Assembly: GCA_002150815.3 (NCBI GenBank) | Contig: NDFF03000055.1 | Location: 372,001-436,000 of the forward strand | Length of the DNA: 64,000 nucleotides | Reading direction: 5' to 3' | From: Grammothele lineata | Taxonomy: Eukaryota > Basidiomycota > Agaricomycetes > Polyporales > Polyporaceae | Part shown: positions 37,277-47,561 of the stretch, piece after piece | How the letters are laid out: each line of letters starts with the position of its first letter | How positions within the stretch are numbered: position 1 is the stretch's first letter | Translations under genes and position numbers: made by a program | The notes under the pieces: model-generated | Database searches by the model: none | Told to the model about the DNA's origin: nothing | Seen by the model: the letters and a program-made list of their open reading frames with translations, nothing else

Positions 37277-37553
37277 TCTGGTGTGATGCGTTCTCGCGTG
37301 TTCTCGTTCTTTCCGGCGCTTTCCGAGGTCCTCCTCGGGTGGCTGTGGCTGTCCGACTCGACTCAACGCGGACCCGAGTCGAAGTTGTCTCGTACTTTCG
37401 ACTACACACGAGAAGAAGCGGGCCACAACCAGTTCGCCCACATCCTGTGGTCCTCGTATCTCGCTCAGCAATGACTCAGGCGCGACGCGCGTCGGGCGGG
37501 GGCCGGACGGCGCGTCCCCTCTGCGACGCTTAGCAAGCTGCGTTGCGGCAACC

Positions 37554-37560
37554 TATATAG
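37554..37560 (+). promoter_or_regulatory. TATA box and CT-rich leader of the BAG-domain gene
   Basis: TATATAG about 85 nt before the start codon at 37640, followed by a long pyrimidine-rich leader (CATCTTTCGTCTCCTTCCG), a typical fungal core-promoter arrangement. Confidence 0.55.
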
Positions 37561-37639
37561 CTTTCCCCCTGTACGCCCTCATCTTTCGTCTCCTTCCGTC
37601 TTTGCCACTCACATCTTTCGTAAACCTCTCTAGTTAACT

Positions 37640-40135
37640 ATGCCTATCTTCTTCCAGGCTCCTCCCCAGCAGTCATACGGCTACTGCTCTCCCTACGAGC
37701 GGTTCTCCGATGTCGACTACTACGAAGCCGTCGCGCAGCGCGCTGCTGAAGATTACGCTGCAGCTCGTGCCCGCGTCCAAGCTATCCGCCAGCAACGCCA
37801 GCAAGAGCATCAGTTCCATGGTCACTTTGGTCAACCTGCGTTGGACGACTTTTTCCACGGCTACCCTGCCCGTCCTTCACCTCGTGGCCGCTATGCTCAT
37901 AGATCCATGCGTCGTGCCCCCGCGGGCTACTCGCTCGAAGACCTCGTTGAAACCGTGTGGCGCGACGAGCAGCGCCAGCGCGAGTTTGCCCTTCGCCAAC
38001 GCGAGGTTGCTCGCCAGCGTGCTCTCGCTGAAGCCGTCGCTCGCGAGGAGGCTGTCAACCGTGCTCGCGCTCAGGCCCAGCGCCAGCGCCAGCAACAGCA
38101 AGAGGCTCTCCTGGCATTGCTCGGCTTGGTGAGCGCCGCTACTACCGAAGCTCCGCACCAGCATACTCAGGCTCGACAGGTGTGTAACGTATGGGCTTTC
38201 CCCCGTCGATACAGCACGCTTACCTACCCTTCCGCACAGCCTGTTCCAGCTCGTCGTCCTATGGACGTGCCTTCCACTCTGACCGCTTGCCCAGTGGATC
38301 GCAAGGGCAAAGGAAAAGCTGTCGACGCTTCCACTCAGCGTCCTGCCGCAGTTCCGAGCCCCGTCTTCTCCGCTCCGGCAGCCCCTAGGATCCCTACGCT
38401 AAAGGAGGAGCTAGAGGCGCGCATCCGCGCCGAGACTGATCCCGACGTCCAGGAGTCCCTCATCATCCTCTACTCCGACCTCTTCGACAATGTGCAGCCC
38501 TCGCAGCCCTCCGCGGGCCCCTCCGGAGCCAGGCGTGAGGAGACGTCAGTCCCAATCTCAATCCCCGTCACTACCCCGACGCCTGCCACTCAGGAAGCCA
38601 AGCCCGCTACTTCGGCCACGCCTAGCACCCTAGAAGTCCTTGAGAAGAACACCGAGGGCGCGCCTCTGCACCGCACCCCCGCGCTCCCGCCCCCAGTCGC
38701 CGCGAAGCTTCTCGCGTTCTACCGCGCCCGGCGCGCCCGCCGCCTCTCGCTCCAGGAGATCGTCGCAGTCGAGGACGCCCTGCGCGAGCTCGAAGGCGCG
38801 TTCGAGTTCCCCGAGAAGCTCGACTTCGCCGCCCTCGCTGCGCCATCCCCCTCTCCTTCCCGGCCTGCTTCCCCCAGCCCCTCTTCCTACACCCCGGGCG
38901 AGGAGTTGGCGTACACGGCGAACAACACGTCTGTGCACGCGTACGAGCATGCATTGAACGCACTTCTCGCGCGGCTCGACGCCGTGGAGAGCCACGGTGA
39001 CCCCGCCGTCCGCGGGCGCCGCAAGGCAGCGGTTCACGCTGTTGAGCGTGCGCTGGACGCGGTCGAGCGCCGTGTGGAGGAGAGTAGGGAGCGGAGCAGG
39101 GAACGCCGTGTGGAGAGTGTGGGCGAGGAGGAGGTGACGGTGCAGCCTGCTGTGGAGGTTGCCGAGCAGGATCCCGCCGCGGAGGATGTCGAGAAATCCA
39201 AGGTCGATGACCCGGTCGCTGCCTCAACGCCGGCCCCTGCGTCTTCTGTCGAAGAAGTCAAGGTCGACACCAAGATCGTCAACATCCCACCCGTCTCCGA
39301 GTCCCCTGAGGACAACGAGGAGGAAGAGTACGGCAACAAGAGCTCCATGGACTCGCCCCTCGACGACGCGTCATTCGAGGCCGAGCTCCTAGTCGACACC
39401 TCGTCGGCCGACCCACCCGCTGGCGCCCCCGAGTCTGCTGAGGACGCCTTCCCCTCTGTCTCTGCTAAGGTTGCACCAGAGGTCGACAGCGACAACACGC
39501 GTAACGCCGACTACGAGCCTTCTACCGCCGCCGCCGACGTCGACTCGACGGTGCAGCTGGACGTCAGCGATGCCGACTCCGACGCCGGTGTCGACACTCC
39601 TCAAAATGAGTCCAAGAACGATGAGGAGTCTGAACGCTGCATCGACACGGCACCGGCATCCGGTGGCGACGAAGAGGTGCATGGTGCAGAGACTAGCCCT
39701 ACAATCGACGAGGCCCTCAAGACCCACGAAAACGGGTCTGCCGTCGACAACACGCATCGGGACAGCATGTCTGAAGTCGCCGGCTCACGGCCTCCTGCGA
39801 CTGACAGTCCATCTGCTCCTGCGCGGGACTTCGACGGTCCGACTCCCGTATCTCGCGAAATCTCGGCCACCACGGACGCCTCGGATCTGACCTTCGTCAC
39901 CGCCCCGTCGGAGGAGCCATCCGCCGCCAGCGCTGGACAGCAGCCTCTAGATTCTCCGCTCTCTCCGTCCCCCTCCACTCCCGCGAACGACACGTTCCTG
40001 TTCGCGTCTACGCCCCTCGCGGACGAGAAGCCGAAACGCCGCACATCGGCTGGTGAGGACGAGCTAGAGATCATCAACAAGGAGGAGCTGGAGGCGGCAG
40101 GGAGCGATTGGTCCGACGTTGAGTCTGAATTGTGA
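37640..40135 (+). CDS. BAG-domain protein (Hsp70 co-chaperone type)
   Basis: Start MPIFFQAPPQQSYGYCSPYE after a TATA box and CT-rich leader. An in-frame 60-nt segment at 38180-38239 has a full intron signature (GTGTGT, branch-like CTTACC, TTCCGCACAG), so the real CDS is probably 37640-38179 joined to 38240-40135 (811 residues). The N-terminal about 170 residues are Gln/Arg/Ala-rich and helical (coiled coil likely). An IQ-like basic helix (AKLLAFYRARRARRLSLQEI) is followed by a BAG domain (SVHAYEHALNALLARLDAVE, then a second helix with AVHAVERALDAVERRV). The C-terminal third is acidic and disordered. BAG domains bind the Hsp70 ATPase domain and release nucleotide; the IQ-plus-BAG layout is seen in fungal and plant BAG proteins. 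The client pathway is not known. Confidence 0.8.
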   Translation: MPIFFQAPPQQSYGYCSPYERFSDVDYYEAVAQRAAEDYAAARARVQAIRQQRQQEHQFHGHFGQPALDDFFHGYPARPSPRGRYAHRSMRRAPAGYSLEDLVETVWRDEQRQREFALRQREVARQRALAEAVAREEAVNRARAQAQRQRQQQQEALLALLGLVSAATTEAPHQHTQARQVCNVWAFPRRYSTLTYPSAQPVPARRPMDVPSTLTACPVDRKGKGKAVDASTQRPAAVPSPVFSAPAAPRIPTLKEELEARIRAETDPDVQESLIILYSDLFDNVQPSQPSAGPSGARREETSVPISIPVTTPTPATQEAKPATSATPSTLEVLEKNTEGAPLHRTPALPPPVAAKLLAFYRARRARRLSLQEIVAVEDALRELEGAFEFPEKLDFAALAAPSPSPSRPASPSPSSYTPGEELAYTANNTSVHAYEHALNALLARLDAVESHGDPAVRGRRKAAVHAVERALDAVERRVEESRERSRERRVESVGEEEVTVQPAVEVAEQDPAAEDVEKSKVDDPVAASTPAPASSVEEVKVDTKIVNIPPVSESPEDNEEEEYGNKSSMDSPLDDASFEAELLVDTSSADPPAGAPESAEDAFPSVSAKVAPEVDSDNTRNADYEPSTAAADVDSTVQLDVSDADSDAGVDTPQNESKNDEESERCIDTAPASGGDEEVHGAETSPTIDEALKTHENGSAVDNTHRDSMSEVAGSRPPATDSPSAPARDFDGPTPVSREISATTDASDLTFVTAPSEEPSAASAGQQPLDSPLSPSPSTPANDTFLFASTPLADEKPKRRTSAGEDELEIINKEELEAAGSDWSDVESEL

Positions 40136-40358
40136 ATTTGCCCTACCCCTGACCTATGATAACTTATAGCGAATGGTACCTTGGGACATTTGGCTACTAC
40201 TGGTACATCGATCCATATACGCATTCGTCATCGTACTGTACACCGTATCGTCCAGTTGTATGATTATAATGCACATTCGCGACAGAGATCACCTGTGTGT
40301 CACCCACCGTCCGCATCCGCGCGCCCCTGCCACCAACCTGCGTTCGCCCAAAGGCGAC

Positions 40359-41114
40359 TCAAGGCACACCGCCGTTCGACACATTGTAATCATGGCCCGT
40401 CAACGCCGACAACGCTGGTGTTGACAGCACGTCCGAACTCCGCTGCTGCGTCGTCTCGTTTACGCGCCTCGTCTTCTCGAGGAACAGGAACGAGCATACG
40501 ACGTCGTCCCGTATCTCGAGAGCGCGCGCGGTGAGCAGCAGGTTCGCGGGCGAGGCCGCAGCAGACTTCGTCTCCTTGCGCGAGCGCACGAAGCGTGCGA
40601 TGGGCTCCTTGAACCCGTCATCCTCCGCAAAAAGCTGCGCGCGGATAATGCGGTCAGTCTATGCGGTGGTGAGGGAAAATAAGGGGAAGCGTACCTCAAG
40701 CGATCGGCCGGGCGCGTTTCCTCGCCACTTGTACTTGCGCCCCCGGCTGTCCTTGAAGGTGACGTCGCTGCGCGCACGCATGCTCTCTATCAGCATCATA
40801 GGGCCCACCTTCAACATTAAAATACGTATATACACTTACTCCTTCACGAAAGACGGCAACACGCTCGTCTGAAGCCAGTCCCGAAGCGACATCGGGCCCT
40901 TTCCACCTTTGAGCGTGACACGGTCCGGGAGGACCTCGCGCCACTCGAGCGCGGCGAGCTCGGCGCCGTCGGCGTCACGTACGCGCGTAGTCGTCGCGGC
41001 CTTGGCGTGCTCCGTCTCTACGACGTAGAGTGTCTTGCAGTCTGCGTCGAGGATGGCAGTATTCGACGGGTTGTCTGGGGAGAGCGTGAGCACGGCTGCG
41101 ATCGGGGTCGACAT
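40359..41114 (-). CDS. DUF6593 family protein
   Basis: Three exons: 41114-40840, 40767-40695 and 40634-40359 (207 residues). Family phrases: LSPDNPSNTAILD, LYVVETEH, ALEWREVLPDRVTLKGGK, DSRGRKYKWRGNAPGRSLEL, ARALEIRDDVVCSFLFLEKT. DUF6593 is a mid-sized family common in Agaricomycetes, with no established biochemical role. No signal peptide or membrane segment. The second acceptor was set at 40768 (CGCGCAG) because it has a branch-like CTGAT at the right distance; an acceptor 15 nt earlier also keeps frame and would add five residues. Confidence 0.82.
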
Positions 41115-41233
41115 GGTGCGTCCTGGTTGCTCAAGCTCTGGATCGACGCAAATCGAGTGGTGTTAGACAAGGGGTGGATAGCAGTGCAGGGAAATCGAGT
41201 CGATGTCGGACCAGAAGCCTCGGGGGTTGTACA

Positions 41234-41240
41234 TTATATA
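41234..41240 (-). promoter_or_regulatory. TATA box of the DUF6593 gene
   Basis: TATATAA on the minus strand about 120 nt upstream of the start codon at 41114. Confidence 0.45.
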
Positions 41241-41768
41241 CCCCTATGTGCTATGGCTTGACAGCCAGGCGCCTCAGCACGGTGCTAGCGCGACGTCAAT
41301 ACGTCAGCTGCGCAAGCATCACGGGTACAGGAGCGCCAGCATCTAGAAGTGTGCCCACACGTTCAGCTGCGCATGTCCAACGACCCTGTCAAATACTCAC
41401 CAAAGGCGGGGTGGAGGCGATGTTACACCTTGTGCGAGGGCGGCGGGCGCGAGCGCCCTCCGAGTCTACCTCAGTGTACTTATCTATAACGTCAGTGGCA
41501 TGACACTGAAAAGAGTGGGGTGGGACCGTCGAGTAGATTCCGAGAGATATGATTCAACACCCTCTGCGAACAGTTGGAATACCCCATAAGCCGATGAGCG
41601 TTCGCATGCGGATGCTGGCGGGAGTTGGGAGGAGTTGGGCGGGAGTAGCGAAAGTCGTGCTGGCCATATCGGGTTGTGTCCGAGAGTGCCCTGTGGCTGT
41701 GTCATGAATTTACCAGGACCCGCGATCGAGCCTCGGGAGCGCCGTCGTCTTTTCTCCCGCCACTCAAC
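41241..41768. other. divergent promoter region
   Basis: Intergenic DNA between the divergent DUF6593 and ALKBH6-type genes. No gene or repeat recognised. Confidence 0.45.
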
Positions 41769-42942
41769 ATGTCCGTATCCAGCTTAGATCAGTATCTTGT
41801 CCCTGGAACCTCGAACACGTACTATATTCCCAACTTCGTCAACGAAGAAGAGGAAGAGTATCTTCTTCGAAAAGTCTGTTTCTAGCGTACGGAGCGTCTA
41901 GTGAATGCTGCTTAGATCTAACATCTAAGCTCAGATTGAGGACTCTCCTCAACCATTGTGGAAACGCCTTGCCAATCGCAGGTATGGAACTCGTACTATG
42001 ACATCGACTGAATGGTATAGCTATAATGGAGATTCATAGGCTCCAGACATGGGGTACGCGGCCCTCGTCTGAAGTGGCGCGCGGCTTACCGCAGCTAGGG
42101 TTGCAATGAATGCTTGTTGGCAGGCGGCGAGTTGACTGCGAAGAAAGTCCTCATTCCGCAAGATATGCCCTCATATGCAAATATGTAGTGAGTATGCCTC
42201 ATCTTCCAATAGCTCTTATGGGTCTCAATTCATTTTCTAGCCCCGATATCATTGGTCGCATTCGCGAGACGGGGGTCTTCAAAAACTCCAAGCATAAAGA
42301 GCCCAATCATATAATCATGAATGAGGTGCGAGTGATTGCATGACACGCAGCCGTAGAGTATCTGACATGATTCTTGTCCTAGTATGCGCCTGGTCAAGGA
42401 ATCCTAGTAAGATAACCTTCGATTCCGCTGCGGCTCAATCCAACGCTGATCTGCCTAAGCCACACGAAGACGGCCCGGCCTACCATCCTGTTGTAGCAAC
42501 GCTTTCACTTGGCTCCCACACAGTGTTTCACTACTACAGATACAAAGATGACGAGAACACATCGACACCTGACGCTCCCCCACCTTCCGATCCCATGACG
42601 GGTACCGTACCCGCAGCGCGCACCGGCCGCGCAATCGATCCTAAGCCCATCCTAACGCTTCTGCTCGAGCCTCGTAGCCTCGTTATTACCACCTCCTCGC
42701 TCTACTCCGCGCACCTGCACGGTATCGAGGAGCTCTTTGAGGACACGTTCCACATCGACGGTACGACGCCGCAGCAGCGCGTCGCGAACTTCGATGCACT
42801 CATGGACCCCAAGGCGCGCGGGGCGATCGAGGCCGGGGGCATCCTGGAGCGCGGGCTTAGGTACAGCCTGACGTGTCGCGATGTCGAGAAGGTGACTGCG
42901 GTCGGAGGGGCGCTGTTCAAGAAGCTCATGGGGCAACAGTGA
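41769..42942 (+). CDS. ALKBH6-type 2-oxoglutarate/Fe(II) dioxygenase
   Basis: Seven exons: 41769-41873, 41935-41981, 42040-42053, 42124-42187, 42241-42325, 42383-42406 and 42460-42942 (273 residues; family 240-270). Motifs in order: YYIPNFVNEEEEEYLLRK, PLWKRLANRRLQTWGG, PNHIIMNEYAPGQGILPHED (the HxD iron ligands), GPAYHPVVATLSLGSHTVF, LLEPRSLVITT and the C-terminal RYSLTCRDVEKV, with the 2OG-binding Arg. AlkB homologues oxidatively demethylate nucleic acids or proteins; the role of ALKBH6 is poorly defined. The 14-nt and 24-nt micro-exons are required both by phase and by the conserved LQTWG and YAPGQGIL motifs. Confidence 0.92.
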
Positions 42943-43081
42943 GGGTGGGCGATTTAGACGGAATGGCGGGTGGATCGACGACCGAAGTAACCAAATCGTC
43001 TTGTACATGATGCGATTGTATGCGTACATCTAAGCGTACATTGAGGCGCAACCACGCCGTTTTGTCTGCTATACCACGTTC

Positions 43082-44588
43082 TTACATAACCCCCAGACCG
43101 GCCTTCAGCTCGGCCTCTAGATCGGCCTTATCCGTGTCCCCGTTGGCCGTACTGCCATCGTCCACAGTGTCCTTGCGCTCACGCTCCTCCCTCACGCACC
43201 GCTCGCACGTACACTTCCCGAAGCCCCATTCCAACAGGCCTCGTCTCCGCTGCTCCACGGGCAACTCTGGGTTAACGTAGGTAATGAAGAGTTCCTCGCC
43301 AGGAGCGATATCACGCCGCGCGATGACCGTGATGCGCGAGAGTGCGGTACGCTGGTCGATGTGCCGTACAGAGACGTTGGGCGTGCAATTGTGGTTGATG
43401 TGGGAATGTAGGATGTATAGACCTCCGTGCGCCTCCAGGTCTGCCAGATAGTGAGCTCAACGTTCACGAGAGAGAACTCAAAGGAAGCTCACTGAGGCTC
43501 ATACGTCCGAGACCACGCAAAAACGCCTCGTAATCGAAGAACATGTCAGTAATGTCCTGTGGCAGGGGCTTTTTGAGCAGCTTCGCTAGCCGCTTCTTCT
43601 CTGCATCTGTTGGGGGTTCCTGGAACGCCTGTACGTAGAGCTTGTGCGCCTTCTTCCATGTCGCGCGGTCAGGCTCTGCACTCAGCCTGATCGCAATGCA
43701 TTGAGACCCTAACCATCTCCGAAGAAAACGGTTCACACTCACCACCCGCCCTTCGCCCTCTCCTCCATACCCAGCTGCGCAAACGCCCTCACCACTTCCA
43801 AGTCCTCCGCGAACCCGCCCTCACCGTCACCCTTTGCCGCCGCCCCGTCATTCTGGTACGCGAGCAGCACGCGCGCGGTGCACTGCGCGAGCGCGTGGAG
43901 CGCCATCCACTCGTTCCGCCGTGCAAAGTGCAGCAGCGGCGCGCTCGCAGGACTGCGCGCGGCACAGAGCAGTGGGTGTGTGCGCGCAGATCGCGCGAGG
44001 CACAACCGGCTGCAGAACCGTACGGGGCAGGGCGGCGCGGCGGCGGGCGCGGTGCAGGGGACGACGAGTGGGGATGTCGTCAAAGGTGTTGAGCAGTAGC
44101 CGCACGCGGCGCCGGACATTTGGAGGTCGTACAAGTTCCTGTGTCGGAAAGGAGGGATAGCGTTGAGGGAAGGAAGTTCTGGCACGAAGAGGGTACCCCA
44201 CACACCATTCCGGCGCAAGCACGAAAGGATCCTCCTTCCAGATCGTCTCGCCCGCAGCAATCGGTACGCGCGCAACGAGGCCCTTTCCCTTAGCCTTGCC
44301 AAAGGATCGCACCTCGACCTTATCTGTCCACTTCGCGACGTCGAGGCCCTCGATCAAGCGAGAGGTCGGAAAGACTTGCCCTGGGGCGGCCGCATTCGCA
44401 GCTGATGTTTGCACAAGCCCAGCAGACTGCAGAATTTTACGCGTGCGCTTCTCACTAACAGCCCATTCTGTATGTGTTGCGAGGAGGAGTGCATGGATCT
44501 TCGGCACTCCGAGAGTAGGATTATCGGTCTTGAGTGCAAGCAACGCAGCTTTGAGGTCGTCCTCAGAGGGAGTAACCGGAGTGGCCAT
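43082..44588 (-). CDS. SET5: SET5-type SET-domain methyltransferase
   Basis: Four exons: 44588-44206, 44138-43743, 43686-43493 and 43440-43082 (443 residues). The N-terminal helical region (LKAALLALKTDNPTLGVPKI) is typical of fungal Set5. Then the SET start (KGLVARVPIAAGETIWKEDP), a Cys-rich MYND-like insert (CGYCSTPL, CPVRFCSRLC), the SET core (LYILHSHINHNCTPNVSVRH; GEELFITYVNPEL) and the post-SET-like WGFGKCTCERCV. Yeast Set5 methylates lysines in the histone H4 tail and affects silencing near telomeres. The acidic C-terminus is short. The start is MATPVTPSEDD; upstream in-frame codons have no ATG. It converges with the ALKBH6-type gene, leaving about 140 bp. Confidence 0.9.
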
Positions 44589-44774
44589 AGACTTCGAAGA
44601 GTGAGGGATGTAGCGAGGGATAGACACAGAGAGTTGTTATGATATGAACATCTGGCGCAAGGCAAAACACAGAGAACGCAGGTAAGAGTAGGAAGACATC
44701 TGAGTTAGTTGCGGAGAGTACGAAAAAGACTCTTGGGTGTGCATCAAGCGCCAAGCCTACGCCGGAAGCCAAAA

Positions 44775-44857
44775 TGGACACGTCCGGGATCGAACCGGAC
44801 CCCTCTCGCATATTGCAGATGCTAAGCGAGCGTGATAACCAACTACACCACGTGCCC
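44775..44857 (-). tRNA. tRNA-Ala(AGC) with a 9-nt intron
   Basis: Acceptor stem GGGCACG pairs with CGTGTCC and contains the G3:U70 wobble that marks alanine tRNAs. D-arm GTGTAGTTGGTT, anticodon stem CTCGC/GCGAG, loop TTAGCA-T with anticodon AGC at 44823-44821, and T-arm TCCGGTTCGATCCCGGA. A 9-nt intron (44819-44811) sits one base 3' of the anticodon, the standard position. Discriminator base A; CCA is not encoded. Intron-less sequence is close to yeast tRNA-Ala(AGC). Confidence 0.93.
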
Positions 44858-45082
44858 TGTAGGCTTAAGCTGAAGGCGTCAATATAGGGAATTTTGTCAA
44901 AGACTACCATGCAAATCATCGCTAAGACTTCTCTGCGGCTTCAACTTTTCAAAGCCAGTGATCTCAAATGCAAGGGGCTACATTAGTCTAGTACCTATTA
45001 CACTGATGACACCGAGAATTGTACGTATGAAAGTCCGTATCTCTACAACGTGGTATTAACATGTATGCAACGCTCAGCCTCT
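44858..45082. other. spacer between tRNA and GH16 gene
   Basis: Short intergenic segment; no feature seen. Confidence 0.4.
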
Positions 45083-46522
45083 TCAGAACAGCACCCAGGA
45101 GAACGCAGCAAAGATCGTCGCGCCAACAAAGGCGACGTACGAGTTGGCCACGGCAAGCGAGCTACTATCGCTACTGTCGCTGCTGCTCGACGATGAGCCC
45201 GCGGTGGCAGTGGCAGTCTCGGAGACAAGCAGTATAGAACCGTCAACGGTAGACGGAACGAGAAGAGTGTCGGAGTCGGAGAAGACCTTGGCGTAGGAAA
45301 TCTCGAAGTACGCGTTCGTGTAGTTCACGGGCGTGTTGATGACGTTGTTGATGTAGCACGCCGTCGCGGAGCCGTCGCCACCACACGTCGCCGCGTACGT
45401 ACTCGCAGAACCCGCCCTACGGAAACAGTCAGCAATCGGCATGCTGCCAGACATACATGTGAACGGGACGCACCAGTCACCACAGAGGGTAATGTCGAGG
45501 ATGAGCTGTTGCGGGCCGAAGTATTGGCTGATGTCACACGACGTTGATGGCCAGTACGCCGTAGGAGTGCCCCATGACGAGATGTCAATCGTGTCGTCGG
45601 CATCGGAGACGGAAGACGGGATATCGTCCCTCTGATGCGGGAATACGGTAAACACAGGGCGGCGAAAGATATCGGAGGGCACGTACGCTCCAGAACCAGA
45701 TGCTAATGCCAGAGTCCAACATCGCTGTCGCCCATACTCCTCCACCGGCGGTAGCAAAAGCTTCGCCATAACTGTTCGTGTTCGTGTCTGTGATCGCACA
45801 TCCAGAGTCGTTCGAGCAGTCGGTGGTGCTGCCGACCGTGCCGGACATTGTGGCAGACGAGGAGGAAGCGCAACCGGACTCTGAGTGCAGCGCCATCTGG
45901 TTGGCCGTCACGAGGTTGACGCCTTCAATGATGTCGATCTCCCCGTGCTCCGGCCAGTTCTGACCTTTTGTCCAGAAAGCCGGCCATACCTTCGAGAAGC
46001 AGTGCGTCAGTCAGGGATGCGAGGAAGTAAACATCGGCAAAATGACGTACGGAGCAACCGTAGGGAAGGTGGGTAGCGTCAATAAGAATAACGGAACCAA
46101 TCCCGAAGTAGTCGGTGGTAGCGATGCGAACCTACGCGAACGCAAAGCGGACCAGAGGTGAGTGAGAACGTCTGACGTTGAGCATTGCGAGACACGCACC
46201 GAATCGCGCTTGTAATTGTACACTACCGATGTAGTGTTATCTACAGTGATGATTGCCTTTCCGTTGTCGTTCACGTACGCCAACTTCTCCGACGTTGCGT
46301 TCGCCTGGTCAACGAAAGTGACGTCACCTGCAGACCCTTGAGCCTGTGTCGCAGAACCATCAAGGACAAGTACGCACCGTTGGTCAAGTTGTCGTAGTTC
46401 CCATAGAAGTCCCACCCGTCAAAAAAGTTCGACCCAGAAAACTCCTTCACGAGGCTGTATGTTGCGGACGCGCCGGAGGCGGAAGATAAAAGAGCGGCGG
46501 CCACAGGAAGGACGAGATGCAT
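45083..46522 (-). CDS. glycoside hydrolase family 16 endo-beta-1,3(4)-glucanase with GPI-type tail
   Basis: Six exons: 46522-46378, 46327-46200, 46131-46051, 45989-45687, 45631-45474 and 45416-45083 (382 residues). Signal peptide MHLVLPVAAALLSSASGASA, then YSLVKEFSGSNFFDGWDFYG. The catalytic motif is GEIDIIEGVN (ExDxxE, nucleophile and acid/base). Other family phrases are YGCSVWPAFWTKGQNWPEHG, SSWGTPTAYWPSTSCDIS and LILDITLCGDW. The layout matches the basidiomycete laminarinase Lam16A type. The C-terminus has a Ser-rich spacer and a hydrophobic tail, predicting a GPI anchor and a role in remodelling wall beta-glucan or digesting it at the surface. All junction phases agree. Confidence 0.93.
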
Positions 46523-46632
46523 GGTTGAAAGAGCGTTCTGCGTCGTGAATTCGTACAGATCCCGGGTCGTGCGTCGAATGAAGGAGAGTGTAGGGGCTCG
46601 AGGGATTAAGGGGAGTGGACGGAGCCTCGATT

Positions 46633-46647
46633 TTCGTTATAAACGAA
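46633..46647. promoter_or_regulatory. inverted repeat around a TATA-like core upstream of the GH16 gene
   Basis: TTCGTT-ATA-AACGAA, a perfect 6-bp inverted repeat with a 3-bp spacer about 110 bp upstream of the GH16 start codon. On the minus strand it reads TTTATAA. It could be a TATA region, a regulator site or both. Confidence 0.35.
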
Positions 46648-47561
46648 GCCCGTAGCGCAGCGGGCGATGACCGGATTGGTGCTAGCCGCCCGGCAAAAGA
46701 GTACTACATGCACGCTCTATAAATTGACTTGCACCGATCCTTCCGCTTGCTGGCTGCGGACGAGCCCCGCCACACGGAAGTCGCAAGTTGCGAGAGCCTG
46801 GAGCCTGGAGGTAAAAGAAAACGTGGATGTGGCACAGCTCGTCATTCCGCACGGTGAGACGCGGAGGTAGAAATGCTGATCGCGTGAACCACTCCTGTTC
46901 AATCCTGTGCAACATCCGTTAGTGTTCTTCCATAAAATGCGTCCGAAAACCGGGAACATATAGACACCGTGACGTACTGCTAATCCCATCATGCAGTCGA
47001 GGAGCTGCGCCTTGCTGCCTTGCTTCCTCGGTGCCTCGGTAAGTACTCATGAGCTGCGCGGGACTCCAGAGAGCTGAATGCATCACGACTGCGCAGGCAG
47101 TCTCCTCATTCTATGCTAAATCACCCTCACTCGACCAGTGGAAGCTTCTCCAAGATGGAAACATGGGGTCAATTGGTGCACGTCTTTCGCGTTTCCTGTC
47201 AGCGTCGAGACTCGGACAAGTCAGAGCGGCAACGACGGAGTGTGGCCCGTGCGCAGAAGATGGTCGTGTTTGTGCAAGCTTGGTGTTATTTGTGGCATTC
47301 TCACGTGCGGACTATATAGCCGCCCTCGTGACTTGGACGTGACCTCGTTTCCCTCCCCCGTGATCACTCCGCCCCCGCAATTGTCCCCCGGGCTCATCGC
47401 GTTCCCTACTGAGCGCATCCCTGCCGCTGCCGCACACGACGACGAGCGCAGCGTCCACATATATATCAGGGTCTGTTTTGCACATTCCGGCCACTCCGAC
47501 GTCGCCCGTCCTTCAACTGCCCGAGAACAATACCTCCGAATTCCACTGACTTCCCCGGGAG
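46648..47561. other. divergent intergenic region
   Basis: Between the GH16 and bHLH genes, transcribed away from each other. Short frames only; a TATA-like CTATATAG lies near 47313 on the plus strand, 250 bp before the bHLH start. Confidence 0.45.
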
